In this document: in pieces, positions 16,300 to 24,763 of the stretch
Position numbering within the stretch: position 1 is the first letter of the stretch
How the letters are laid out: the number at the start of each line of letters is the position of its first letter
NCBI GenBank assembly: GCA_008015155.1
Contig: SSFA01000013.1
Span: 86,995 to 150,994 of the forward strand
Origin: Thiothrix sp.
Lineage (GTDB): Bacteria; Pseudomonadota; Gammaproteobacteria; Thiotrichales; Thiotrichaceae
Reading direction: 5' to 3'
Length of the DNA stretch: 64,000 nt
Notes under the pieces: model-generated
Told to the model about the DNA's origin: nothing
The model's database searches: none
Seen by the model: only the letters and a program-made list of their open reading frames with translations
Made by a program: the position numbers and the translations under genes

Positions 16300-17226
16300 A
16301 TGCATACTTTAAACAAATACCTCTTAGTTCTACCACTTTGTTGCGCACTCAGTTTTGCCCCTGCTGAGGCTAGCGAGGCTAACACTGCCCCCCATAAGCC
16401 TAACAAGATCAAAATAAATCCAGTGCCCCCACAAGGACTAACAAGCTTAGATGCCAAAGGCCTCACTTATTATCAAGAGTTGGGCCCGCTGCAATTAGCG
16501 GCTTATCAACTACCTTTGCCTAAGTATCCGACTTGGCGTTTGTATTTTGCTCTCTATCCAAGCCTTGATAAGGACGGGGTTTTATCGGGTTATGAAGTAA
16601 AGGCACAGCGCATTAATTTATCGCCTTTGCTCTATCAATCGCTGGTAGAAGAATATGGCAAGGAGAATGCAGACGCGGCGCTGAATAATAAAACTCCTTC
16701 GGATCAATTCACCCTGCCGTATGCGATTGTGCAACAAGTCACGGCTGACCCGATCGAAGAGGCGGTGAAATACACAGCTAATCCGATGCTGAAGCAAGCT
16801 TGCGGCCTGCAATTACGGTGCGATCAAATGTGGGATGATACGCCCGCGCAATGGAGTAAACCGCAAGCGATTAAATTGGAGCGCGCACCTTGGGATAAGT
16901 CGACCCACTTACCAGCAGCTTTAATTCGCGCCCTCGCCCAGCAAACGAATTGGCTACAAAAACAAGGCCATGTCTGGCAATGGGTAACGCCGGAATTGCC
17001 AGAGGGTATTAATGCCAAACGTCCTTGGGTGGAAGTGGTGATTGATAATTACACCGGCAATGGTGGAATGATTGCTGCGGATTGGATTGAGCGTGTGGCG
17101 GATGATAGCGTGGCGCAAACCGTGACACGCATTATGATTGGTGAAGGTGAGGTTAATGGCTCAGCGTATCGCTCGAATCGTTGTGCGCGCGGTAATACCA
17201 AAAAGCTATTAACAAAATGTCCTTAA
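16300..17226 (+). CDS. Secreted protein of unknown function (308 aa)
   Basis: A signal peptide covers about residues 1-24 (LLVLPLCCALSFAPAEA), so the mature protein is periplasmic or secreted. The sequence is mixed with several Trp-containing segments (YPTWRLYFALYPSLD, HVWQWVTPEL, KRPWVEVVIDNYTG). Cysteines C168, C174 and a pair near the C-terminus could form disulfides. I recognise no family. It has its own upstream gap and is not obviously in an operon. Confidence 0.7.
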   Translation: MHTLNKYLLVLPLCCALSFAPAEASEANTAPHKPNKIKINPVPPQGLTSLDAKGLTYYQELGPLQLAAYQLPLPKYPTWRLYFALYPSLDKDGVLSGYEVKAQRINLSPLLYQSLVEEYGKENADAALNNKTPSDQFTLPYAIVQQVTADPIEEAVKYTANPMLKQACGLQLRCDQMWDDTPAQWSKPQAIKLERAPWDKSTHLPAALIRALAQQTNWLQKQGHVWQWVTPELPEGINAKRPWVEVVIDNYTGNGGMIAADWIERVADDSVAQTVTRIMIGEGEVNGSAYRSNRCARGNTKKLLTKCP

Positions 17227-17299
17227 ACTCGACCAAGCTTGCAGAATCGTCATGGCCTCTCAATAATGCAGCCTTATTCTAACTAATGATGATGTTTGC

Positions 17300-18211
17300 A
17301 TGGATGCACCTGATTTACTGCAACTGAAACGCCTTGCTATTTTTGCCACCGTAGTCGAGCAAGGTAGTTTCGCCAAAGCTGCAGCCAGCTTGCAAATGAG
17401 TCGCTCCAGTGTCAGCGAGCAAGTGGCTTTATTAGAACAAGCCCTCAAGGTGCGCCTTCTGCAACGTAGCACCCGCCAACTGACACTAACCTCCGATGGT
17501 CAAACGATTTATCCGCAAGCCGCGCAATTGAATCAGTCTTTGCGTCAAGTGAACGACTTGGTGGCACAAGAAAAAATCAGTGGACGCGTGCGCATTACCA
17601 CCACGGCTGATTTGGCCTTAGATTGGCTGAACCCTAAATTGCAAGGCTTTAGAGAACTGTATCCAGAGGTTTATTTTGACTGGGTGTTGGCGGATAACGA
17701 GCTGGATTTAATTGCGGAGCAAATTGATTTAGCGGTGCGCATTGGTTATTTAAAAGATGAATCCTTGGTGGTGCGTCCGCTGTTTAATACGCGCATCCAA
17801 ATCGTGGCGAGTGCGAGCTATCTTGCCAAGCTGGCCGAGCCGATTACAGTAGACAATTTGCACAACCAGCCTTGGGTTTTATTAAAGCAGGTGAATGCCA
17901 ATAATCGCGTGACTCTACAGTGCAACGGGCAATTTATGGTGTTTGAGCCGGAGCAGTTTCATCGCTGTGATTCGCCAATAGTTATGCAGCAACTCATTAA
18001 AATGGGCTTTGGCATAGGCATTCATTTGCCGATGAGTATTAGCCAAGAGCTGGAAAGCGGTGAATTGCAGTTGATTGTGCCGGAATGGCATGGCGATGAA
18101 CTAAGCTTCTGCTTGGCTTATCCCTCGCGGCGTCAGTTACCCTTGCGCGTGCGTTATTTGATTGATTTTCTCATGCAACAGCCACCTTCCTTGCCACAGT
18201 CAACAAGGTAG
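17300..18211 (+). CDS. LysR-family transcriptional regulator
   Basis: This is a standard-length (303 aa) LysR regulator. The N-terminal helix-turn-helix is clear (FATVVEQGSFAKAAASLQMSRSSVSEQVALLEQALKVRLLQRSTRQ, in pieces from about residue 13 to 58). The rest is the two-lobed effector-binding domain. In the second lobe DLAVRIGYLKDE and LVVRPLFNTRIQIVAS resemble the CrgA/DhaR-like subgroup. The ATG at 17300 fits the family start. Neighbouring genes give no clear target; the gene converges with the SnoaL-like gene. Confidence 0.92.
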   Translation: MDAPDLLQLKRLAIFATVVEQGSFAKAAASLQMSRSSVSEQVALLEQALKVRLLQRSTRQLTLTSDGQTIYPQAAQLNQSLRQVNDLVAQEKISGRVRITTTADLALDWLNPKLQGFRELYPEVYFDWVLADNELDLIAEQIDLAVRIGYLKDESLVVRPLFNTRIQIVASASYLAKLAEPITVDNLHNQPWVLLKQVNANNRVTLQCNGQFMVFEPEQFHRCDSPIVMQQLIKMGFGIGIHLPMSISQELESGELQLIVPEWHGDELSFCLAYPSRRQLPLRVRYLIDFLMQQPPSLPQSTR

Positions 18212-18227
18212 CCTTAGCCACCTTGTT
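18202..18227. terminator. Hairpin between convergent genes
   Basis: AACAAGGT (18202-18209) and ACCTTGTT (18220-18227) form an 8-bp stem overlapping the LysR stop codon. It has no long T tract, so it may act as a weak bidirectional terminator. Confidence 0.4.
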
Positions 18228-18242
18228 ATACAGTGTTCGGGC

Positions 18243-18737
18243 TTATTTGGCGCTGAGTTGACGCAAAGCACCCGCCCAATCTTCCAAATGATAGGTCTTG
18301 CCTGCCAATTTGCCGTTTTCGATATGGTGAATATCAATCGACATTAATTTAAAGCTTTTGCCACTGTGGGGAACGCCCATGAAATCAACAGCTGGTGTGC
18401 CCGATCCTTCACCGCGCACAATCACGCGATTGCCTGACACCAAGACTTCTTTAATTTCCCACTTTAAATCGGGAATCGCTTTGCCAAAACCCCCAATCGT
18501 TTTCGCTGCTTCGGCGCGGGGTTTGCAAACATCATCCGCACTACAAGATTCCCAGTTATCGGCCGTCGCATCCAATACCAGCTTAGCACTATCCTTATCT
18601 GGCGCCACGTTGAATGAGGCATAAAAAGGCGCAATAACTTCACGCGCTTGTGTTTCCGTTAACTCCGCTGCTTGAGCAACTTGTACAGAAGCTGCTAACA
18701 CCACAACACTGATTAAGCTTTTTACTAATTTAGACAT
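18243..18737 (-). CDS. Secreted SnoaL/NTF2-like protein
   Basis: The 164-residue protein has a signal peptide ending near AQAA (residue 23) and then a SnoaL-like NTF2 fold: ETQAREVIAPFYASF, an SCSADDVCKPRAEA segment, FGKAIPDLKWEIKEVLVSG, VIVRGEGSGT and IDIHHIENGKLAGKTYHLEDW. Such proteins are small ester cyclase-like or ligand-binding folds; the actual reaction cannot be inferred. The two cysteines near residues 70-77 may form a disulfide in the periplasm. Confidence 0.82.
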   Translation of the reverse strand: MSKLVKSLISVVVLAASVQVAQAAELTETQAREVIAPFYASFNVAPDKDSAKLVLDATADNWESCSADDVCKPRAEAAKTIGGFGKAIPDLKWEIKEVLVSGNRVIVRGEGSGTPAVDFMGVPHSGKSFKLMSIDIHHIENGKLAGKTYHLEDWAGALRQLSAK

Positions 18738-18840
18738 CTTCTAGTCCCTTGGTTAATAACTGCGATGGGGGCTAGTGTACTGTAAGGATTTGTTCTGAAT
18801 AGCTAACAAATGCCGAACAGATTATTCGGATTTAACGAAC

Positions 18841-19203
18841 TTAGTTGGTTTTTGCATGGGGTGCAACTTGCTTATAGGCGTTGCCAAATACCTGCATGCT
18901 ATCGAGTACCTTGTTGAATTCTGCACCCAATGCGGTGAGTGAATATTCCACGCGCGGCGGAATTTCATCATATGATTTGCGCAGCACCAAGCCATCCTCT
19001 ACCAATTCTTTTAATTGCTTATTTAAGGTCGCGGCAGTAATCCCATCCAATAAACGCTGCATTTCATTAAAGCGATGGGTGCGCATCGACAGCATATACA
19101 AGAGCACAATTTTCCACTTTCCGGCCAACAATTGCTGGCACAACACAATGGGGCAAGTTATGTCTTCATAGCGAATAGAATCAGGCATCTTGGTGGCTCG
19201 CAA
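18841..19203 (-). CDS. HxlR-family winged-helix regulator
   Basis: This small (120 aa) regulator has the HxlR signature: CPIVLCQQLLAGKWKIVLLYML, then RFNEMQRLLDGITAATLNKQLKELVEDGLV and VEYSLTALG. An alternative start is the Met at residue 6. The gene is divergent from the oxidoreductase gene at 19332, with two palindromes between them, a usual arrangement in which HxlR proteins control a neighbouring stress or detoxification enzyme. Confidence 0.92.
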   Translation of the reverse strand: MRATKMPDSIRYEDITCPIVLCQQLLAGKWKIVLLYMLSMRTHRFNEMQRLLDGITAATLNKQLKELVEDGLVLRKSYDEIPPRVEYSLTALGAEFNKVLDSMQVFGNAYKQVAPHAKTN

Positions 19204-19238
19204 AAATTTAATCTTAACTAAATCAAACTATTAACTCA

Positions 19239-19271
19239 TACTAAGCCTAGTATTATTTTTGATAGTACTAT
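19239..19271. promoter_or_regulatory. Two palindromes, candidate HxlR operator
   Basis: TACTA-AGCC-TAGTA (19239-19252) and the perfect palindrome ATAGTACTAT (19262-19271) lie in the gap between the divergent hxlR-like and oxidoreductase genes. Both share a TACTA/TAGTA core, as expected for repeated binding of one dimeric regulator. Confidence 0.5.
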
Positions 19272-19331
19272 TAAAATGATAGTAGCCAATTGTATGCTCA
19301 ACGGCAGTTAAAAATAAAGGATAAGCCTAGA

Positions 19332-20336
19332 ATGCAAGCCATACAGTTAGTGAAATACAGTAAAAAACAGCCGCAAATCAGCTTGAATCAAGTCGAGCCA
19401 GCGGCTCCCAAAGCAGGGCAAGTAGCTATTCGAGTACATTGCGCTAGCCTCAATCCAGTTGACTTAAAATTGACCGAAGGTTTTCCTTTTGCCTTACAAA
19501 AACCGCCCTTTACCTTAGGTGTGGATGGCTCAGGCATCATCGAACAAATCGGGCAAGGCGAAGCCGAATTAAAAGTGGGTGATGAGGTTTTTTTCTATAC
19601 CCCCTTTTCAGAAACCGGCTCATGGGCGGAGCGCCTCGTGATTGATGCCCATTGTGTGGCTAAGAAACCAAAATCCTTATCTTTGACCGAGTCTGGCGCT
19701 ATGTCTTTGGTCGCTCTAACTGGATTTACGGCTATGCAAAAACTCCAAATCAAACCCCATGATAAAATATTGATTCATGGCGTTGCGGGTGGCGTAGGTT
19801 TAATGGCGGCGCAAATTGCTAAAGCACAGGGTGCTTATGTGATTGGCACAGCGCGGCGTGATCAAACAGCGGTGTTACAAAACTATAGTGTGGATCAAGT
19901 GCTGGATTATCGTGAGGATAATTTCACACAGCTGCTAAACCATATCGACGGCGCTTTGGATACGGTGCATGACAATGGCAAAACTCTACAAAAAACCCTA
20001 AGCGTGATGAACCGTGGTGGACGCGTGGTAAGTTTGAGTATGCCTAACCTTGAGGATATGGTGCATCTCAAAGCGCATTTGCCTGCTCCACTCGCTTGGT
20101 TGATTAAACTGATGAATAAAAAGTATTTCAAACAAGCCCAAAGTCTTGGTGTTACTTTAATGCCTCAAGCGACTTATCCAAATCGAGCACAAATGCAGCG
20201 CCTCACTACATTTATTGATCAGCATGGCTTGAAAGTACCCGTGCAAAAAAGCTTTAGTCTTAATGACTATGCAGTCGCCATTAGCGCTTTAAAAACCAAT
20301 AAAGCGATGGGTAAACTGTTATTTACCCTGAACTAA
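19332..20336 (+). CDS. Zinc-independent medium-chain alcohol dehydrogenase / quinone oxidoreductase
   Basis: The 334-residue protein has the GroES-like N-terminal domain (HCASLNPVDLKLTEG, FTLGVDGSGIIEQIGQG) and a Rossmann domain with the NADPH-binding HGVAGGVGLMAAQIAKAQGA. This is the zeta-crystallin/QOR-like branch, which lacks the catalytic zinc ligands and reduces quinones or enones with NADPH. The start at 19332 is preferred over an in-frame ATG at 19290 because AAGGA lies just upstream and homologues begin here. It is followed after 11 bases by a VOC gene, so the two are likely an operon under the divergent HxlR regulator. Confidence 0.9.
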   Translation: MQAIQLVKYSKKQPQISLNQVEPAAPKAGQVAIRVHCASLNPVDLKLTEGFPFALQKPPFTLGVDGSGIIEQIGQGEAELKVGDEVFFYTPFSETGSWAERLVIDAHCVAKKPKSLSLTESGAMSLVALTGFTAMQKLQIKPHDKILIHGVAGGVGLMAAQIAKAQGAYVIGTARRDQTAVLQNYSVDQVLDYREDNFTQLLNHIDGALDTVHDNGKTLQKTLSVMNRGGRVVSLSMPNLEDMVHLKAHLPAPLAWLIKLMNKKYFKQAQSLGVTLMPQATYPNRAQMQRLTTFIDQHGLKVPVQKSFSLNDYAVAISALKTNKAMGKLLFTLN

Positions 20337-20347
20337 AGGACAAGCAC

Positions 20348-20728
20348 ATGCGCATTAGCCTCGATCACTGCGTCATTAATGTTTCCAATTGGGAGCGCTC
20401 CAATGCGTTTTATCGTGATGTTTTGGGTGCGGAAATCATCCCTCGCGGCAATGGTTTTGCCTATCGTTTAGGCAATGCACAATTGAACTGTCACGGCCCG
20501 AATGTGAATCCCTCACCTGTGGCACAGCTTCCCGTGCAACCCGGCAATAGTGATTTGTGCTTTATTTGGCCGGAGAAAATTGAAAGCGCGATTGAGCATC
20601 TAAGGCAGCATGGGATTGCAGTAGAAGTGGGGCCTGTGCCGCGCTTTGGCTCGCAAGGTCACGGTACCAGTGTGTATTTCCGTGACCCGGATGGTTCTTT
20701 GTTAGAATTTATTTCGTATAGCGTTTAG
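20348..20728 (+). CDS. VOC-superfamily (glyoxalase-like) protein
   Basis: The 126-residue protein shows the paired beta-alpha-beta-beta-beta modules of the vicinal-oxygen-chelate fold: LDHCVINVSNWERSNAFYRDVLG at the start, and GTSVYFRDPDGSLLEFISY at the end. The metal ligands are probably His7 and the C-terminal Glu. It resembles fosfomycin/glyoxalase-type members; the substrate is unknown. It follows the oxidoreductase closely and its stop overlaps that of the convergent MFS gene by four bases. Confidence 0.9.
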   Translation: MRISLDHCVINVSNWERSNAFYRDVLGAEIIPRGNGFAYRLGNAQLNCHGPNVNPSPVAQLPVQPGNSDLCFIWPEKIESAIEHLRQHGIAVEVGPVPRFGSQGHGTSVYFRDPDGSLLEFISYSV

Positions 20729-21891
20729 GTTTTTGCGGCAGGTAATGGTGCTCTCTTCTGCATGACTAGATTCAATAGTGCGACTAGGGCTAACACTATC
20801 AATAAACCCATATTTAAACCCTGCCAGCTAAAACTCTGAATCAATAAACCACCCGCACTTACACCGATAATCGCGGCTATGGCAATCACTAATTCGGCTA
20901 TACCTTGTGCACGACCTTTTTCGGCAGCGGGATAGGCTTTATTGTATTGGCTGGTTCCGGCTACATACATCAGGTTCCAGCCGATGCCGAGCAGGAATAA
21001 ACTGATGTGGTAATGCAGGGGCGTAGTGCCTAGTATGGAAGCGACTGCACTCAAAGCCAACACGCCTAAGCCTGCGAATAACACCGCTGGCGCACCGAAT
21101 TTATCCACTAATTTGCCACTCACAAACGAAGGCAGAAACATGCCGATAATATGCCAGCCGATCACCGACATGCCCGCATCTACCGAATAATGATGTTGGT
21201 GCATGGCTAAGGGCGCGACTAACATCATCAACATCATAGTGCCTTGCCCGAATGCGGTATTGCCTACGCCTAACCAATATGCCGGGAGCTTTAAAAATGT
21301 AGCGCTGGTGGTTTTAGTTATGGCTTGTGTAGCCGGTTTTTTGCCTAAGAAACTGATTAAGAAAAATGCTAAGAGGCTGACGATAGCAACTAGGACATAA
21401 GCGCCTAAATACTTGGGTTGCGCGATCCATTGATTCGCCCATTTGGCTAAACTCGGGCCAAAGAGTGCAGCGAGCAAACTACCGCTTAATACCCAACCCA
21501 TCGCAACGCCGGATTTTTGCGGCGGCATTTCATCAATGGCAGCGAGGCGGTAATACACCGACGAGGCTTGATAAATCCCCATAAATAAACTGGCAGCGCA
21601 AAAAATAATAAAGTTCTGCATATTTAAGGCCAACATGGCTAAACCCGCGGCAATGGCGCCCGCCAAAGCTCCGACTTGAAAACCCAAACGCCGACCGGAA
21701 CGCTGCATGAGCATGGATAATAAATATGTCGCGCCCAACGCACCCACGCTAATCAAGGCATACGGCAAAGTAGCTAACTTTTCGCTGGGTGCTAGTTGCA
21801 AACCAATCACGGTTGAGAGGCTAATCCCCACCAACACCGCAAACCAATAACAGGCTTGTGCCAAGGACAAAATCACAATTTTAGGATTCAT
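20725..21891 (-). CDS. MFS transporter
   Basis: The 388-residue protein has about 12 hydrophobic helices and the size of a small major-facilitator transporter. The inter-repeat regions include YLLSMLMQRSGRRLGFQVGA after helix 2 and VSGKLVDKFGAPAVLFAGLG in the second half, the usual MFS loop pattern. No substrate can be named. It starts inside the end of the GlxA-type regulator gene (11-base overlap), so that regulator likely shares its transcript. Confidence 0.9.
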   Translation of the reverse strand: MNPKIVILSLAQACYWFAVLVGISLSTVIGLQLAPSEKLATLPYALISVGALGATYLLSMLMQRSGRRLGFQVGALAGAIAAGLAMLALNMQNFIIFCAASLFMGIYQASSVYYRLAAIDEMPPQKSGVAMGWVLSGSLLAALFGPSLAKWANQWIAQPKYLGAYVLVAIVSLLAFFLISFLGKKPATQAITKTTSATFLKLPAYWLGVGNTAFGQGTMMLMMLVAPLAMHQHHYSVDAGMSVIGWHIIGMFLPSFVSGKLVDKFGAPAVLFAGLGVLALSAVASILGTTPLHYHISLFLLGIGWNLMYVAGTSQYNKAYPAAEKGRAQGIAELVIAIAAIIGVSAGGLLIQSFSWQGLNMGLLIVLALVALLNLVMQKRAPLPAAKT

Positions 21892-22885
21892 CAGCGAACT
21901 CCTCGCTATAGACGGAAAAGCGCTTGCGGTAATCGGCAGGCGCGACCTTTAAGGCTTGTATGAATTTGCGGCGCAGAATTTCACTCGAGGGAAAACCGCA
22001 GTGTTGGGCAATTTTAGCCAGTGGCAATTCACTGGATTCCAACAGCCAACGCACCTGATCTAAACGCACTTGAGCAATATAACGCGAAGGCGCTAAGCCT
22101 GTTTCTGCGGAAAATTGGCGTGAAAAATTACGCACACTCATCGCGGCTAAATCGGCCAATTGCGCGACTTCCAGCACCTGATCGAGATGCTGATGAATAT
22201 AGAGTTGAGCTTTACGCAATGCGGGATGTTGCAATTCGTGCCGACCATTCACCGGCGAACTAAACTGATTTTGCCCACCCGGACGATGATAAAACGCTAC
22301 CATTTGCCGCGCGGTCTCGAGCGCAATACGCTGCCCGCAATCCTCTTGTACCAGCTGCAAACTCAGATCAATCCCAGCTGTGACACCAGCTGAGCAAGAA
22401 TATTTCCCGTCTTGCGTGAATAGCGCATCAATATCCAAGTGCACTTCTGGAAAACGTGCGCGAAACTCGGCATAACGCTTCCAATGCGTCGTGGCACGGC
22501 GGCCATTTAAGGCACCTGTCGCAGCCAAAAAGAAAGCACCGCTACACACTGAAGCCACGCGCCGCACTTGAGGCAACCAAGCTTGTAAGGACTGAATGAT
22601 AGTTTGATCTTGAGCAAGTATGGGCGCTGGCGTGCCACCGACTAGAATAAGCGTATCAAGTGTTGCTGGTTCTAAATCATGCAACTGAGCATCACATAGC
22701 ACGCGAGTTTGGGTAGCCAGCGTGATTTGAGGTTTGTTCTGCAAGGACACTAAGCGAGTACGATAGCGCGGCTTTGGCTCCAATAATTCATTGGCCGACG
22801 CCAACACCTGCAAAGGACCAAATACGTCGACGGCATTGGCGTCATCGTAAGCGAGTAAGGCAATTTCAATAAAGGCTTGGGTCAT
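21881..22885 (-). CDS. GlxA-type regulator (DJ-1/PfpI domain plus AraC helix-turn-helix)
   Basis: The N-terminal half (to about residue 185) is a DJ-1/PfpI-like domain, with IALLAYDDANAVDVFGPLQV and the elbow SVCSGAFFLAATGAL containing its cysteine. The C-terminal half is an AraC/XylS DNA-binding domain (VAQLADLAAMSVRNFSRQF, YIAQVRLDQVRWLLESS, IAQHCGFPSSEILRRKF). The frame is open upstream to 23050, but the Met at 22885 is where family members begin. The gene overlaps the MFS gene, suggesting it regulates that transporter. Confidence 0.9.
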   Translation of the reverse strand: MTQAFIEIALLAYDDANAVDVFGPLQVLASANELLEPKPRYRTRLVSLQNKPQITLATQTRVLCDAQLHDLEPATLDTLILVGGTPAPILAQDQTIIQSLQAWLPQVRRVASVCSGAFFLAATGALNGRRATTHWKRYAEFRARFPEVHLDIDALFTQDGKYSCSAGVTAGIDLSLQLVQEDCGQRIALETARQMVAFYHRPGGQNQFSSPVNGRHELQHPALRKAQLYIHQHLDQVLEVAQLADLAAMSVRNFSRQFSAETGLAPSRYIAQVRLDQVRWLLESSELPLAKIAQHCGFPSSEILRRKFIQALKVAPADYRKRFSVYSEEFADES

Positions 22886-23108
22886 AGGCGCTGCTAGTAC
22901 AGGTTGAATAGCAGGGATTATACGGCGCGTTGTGGTGGCTGATAGGACAGAAAAAGGCTCAAATCGGACAAATAGCAGCAAGCCTCTCAACTTACTACGA
23001 TCTAGTGAAAGTGGCTTGAGTAAAGAATTTGTAAACTCACTGCAACCCAAGCCATCCTTGCTAGTCTATGTTACTAATAAGACTCCACACTAATGCGAGG
23101 GTAAGCAG

Positions 23109-24095
23109 ATGCGCCTAATTTTCAAAATTCTAACAGGACTGAGCTTATACTTAGCCGCTCAGTTCACACCCAGTTATGCTGAAACTACTACGGCATATCA
23201 AATACCAAAAATCACTGTGGGAACTGGGGTTCGGGTACGCGCCAATCCGACGGTGACGGCAACGGAGGTGGGTAAATTGCCTTTTGGCACGGTCGTCGTG
23301 CCACAACAGCGCTCAGCTACACAAGCTAGCATTGGTGCTAAAAAAGATTATTGGTATAACGTGAACACTCCCGTTAAAGGTTGGGTATTTGGCGGCTTAC
23401 TACAAGATTATGATGCGAAAAATCCCGATAAGATCGCGGTGCAACTTGTGCGGAGTAAGCTTGGCAAAGTAGATAGGATCGCTGATAGCGGAATTCTTAA
23501 TTATAACGATGCGCTTGAAGTGAGTCAGTTTGCCCAACAAGCCGCTAGTAAAGCAAAGTCAGTGGACTTAGCAGGTGATTTGCAATTGGCTTATCTGCAA
23601 GCTGTACAGCAAGGCTTAGCAGCGATTCCCATCAACCAAGAAAAGAAACCACCGTATGCCGCTTGGATTAAATCTTTAGGGAGCCAAGTTTTTTATCACG
23701 AACTAGCTGGTGGCTATTATGTAGATGCTCGCAGGCTTTGGAAACTAGCTGATCAGTATAAACAAGCCCAGATCGGTGATGTGATCGCGTGGCAAGCTGC
23801 ACATGCTGCCTTAGGCGGCGAATGTGAAGGCTTTATAGAATGTATATCGTATCGCTTGCAGATTACTCAAGGTGAATACCTTAAGCGCTATCCAAAAGGG
23901 CAATATGTCACTGCTGCGCTTAAAGAAATCAATACCGATTTAGACTATATGCTCAAGGATGCACCTAACCAAAAGGATAATATTAAGGAAATTGATTTTG
24001 CTCTGTGGGATAAGCTGCTGGCGCCTCTAAATCCTAGCCCAAGCCTAGAACACACCAAGCAGCTGTTGAATAAGATCAAAGCTCTGGGTAAATAA
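23109..24095 (+). CDS. Secreted SH3b-domain protein
   Basis: A signal peptide (about residues 1-24, ending SYA) is followed by a bacterial SH3 domain around residues 35-100 (GTGVRVRANPTVTATEVGKL, YWYNVNTPVKGWVFGGLLQDY). The remaining 220 residues are helical and not recognised. Bacterial SH3b domains commonly bind peptidoglycan, so an envelope location fits. It stands alone, converging with sodC. Confidence 0.8.
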   Translation: MRLIFKILTGLSLYLAAQFTPSYAETTTAYQIPKITVGTGVRVRANPTVTATEVGKLPFGTVVVPQQRSATQASIGAKKDYWYNVNTPVKGWVFGGLLQDYDAKNPDKIAVQLVRSKLGKVDRIADSGILNYNDALEVSQFAQQAASKAKSVDLAGDLQLAYLQAVQQGLAAIPINQEKKPPYAAWIKSLGSQVFYHELAGGYYVDARRLWKLADQYKQAQIGDVIAWQAAHAALGGECEGFIECISYRLQITQGEYLKRYPKGQYVTAALKEINTDLDYMLKDAPNQKDNIKEIDFALWDKLLAPLNPSPSLEHTKQLLNKIKALGK

Positions 24096-24108
24096 ATAGT
24101 TCTGTATG

Positions 24109-24132
24109 GCCTTCCCTCGGAAAAGGGAAGGC
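24109..24132. terminator. Hairpin between SH3 protein and sodC genes
   Basis: GCCTTCCCT (24109-24117) and AGGGAAGGC (24124-24132) form a perfect 9-bp stem with a six-base loop between convergent genes. A T tract is missing, so it is a probable but not certain terminator. Confidence 0.5.
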
Positions 24133-24155
24133 TGAAGCTAGTCTACCCCTAAATG

Positions 24156-24683
24156 CTATTTAATCACGCCACACACCAAGCGCGCCCCACCCCCGCCCAA
24201 AGGCATAGGATGATCGGCGTGATTATCACCACCTGCATGAATCATTAAAGCACGCCCGCTTAAATCAGCCAGCTTTAAGCGTGGGGCTAACACTGGATTT
24301 GTTGCTTTACCTTCAGCATCAACATACAAAGCAGGCAGATCACCTAAATGCCCATCGCCCCAAGGAAAATCGTGTTTACCCGTTTTCGCTGGATCATAAT
24401 GCCCGCCCGCACCCAAGGCAGCGGTCATCTTGCCGTCTTTTTCTTTCGGCTCACAGCTTGGATTTTCGTGCAGATGGAAGCCATGTATACCTGCTGGTAA
24501 ACCAGCTAAGTTCGGGGTAAATACCACACCATATGGGGTTTCGCTAATCATTACTTGCCCTAGCTCGCCAGCTATACCTTTATCATCCACTGCATTCATC
24601 ATGACACTTAGATCTGCAGCCATGCCCAGAGTACTTAAGACTAACAACGAACTAGATACACTCAATTGAAATAAAGCTTTCAC
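24156..24683 (-). CDS. sodC: Cu/Zn superoxide dismutase, periplasmic
   Basis: SodC converts superoxide to hydrogen peroxide and oxygen in the periplasm. The metal-site segments are present: [19 protein letters not shown], the [11 protein letters not shown] zinc loop and [13 protein letters not shown], with the two cysteines for the structural disulfide (NPSC and RLVCGVIK). An N-terminal signal peptide ends near LGMAA. The frame has a TTG at 24698, but the GTG at 24683 gives a normal signal peptide and has GGGAG eight bases upstream, so I use it. The gene is monocistronic and converges with the SH3 protein gene. Confidence 0.93.
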   Translation of the reverse strand: MKALFQLSVSSSLLVLSTLGMAADLSVMMNAVDDKGIAGELGQVMISETPYGVVFTPNLAGLPAGIHGFHLHENPSCEPKEKDGKMTAALGAGGHYDPAKTGKHDFPWGDGHLGDLPALYVDAEGKATNPVLAPRLKLADLSGRALMIHAGGDNHADHPMPLGGGGARLVCGVIK

Positions 24684-24763
24684 GTCTGAATCTCCCAACC
24701 GTAAAGCTTTTATCTAGGAAGCAAAGGCTAGGTTGTCAATACAACCTAGCTTTCAGTGAGGGA

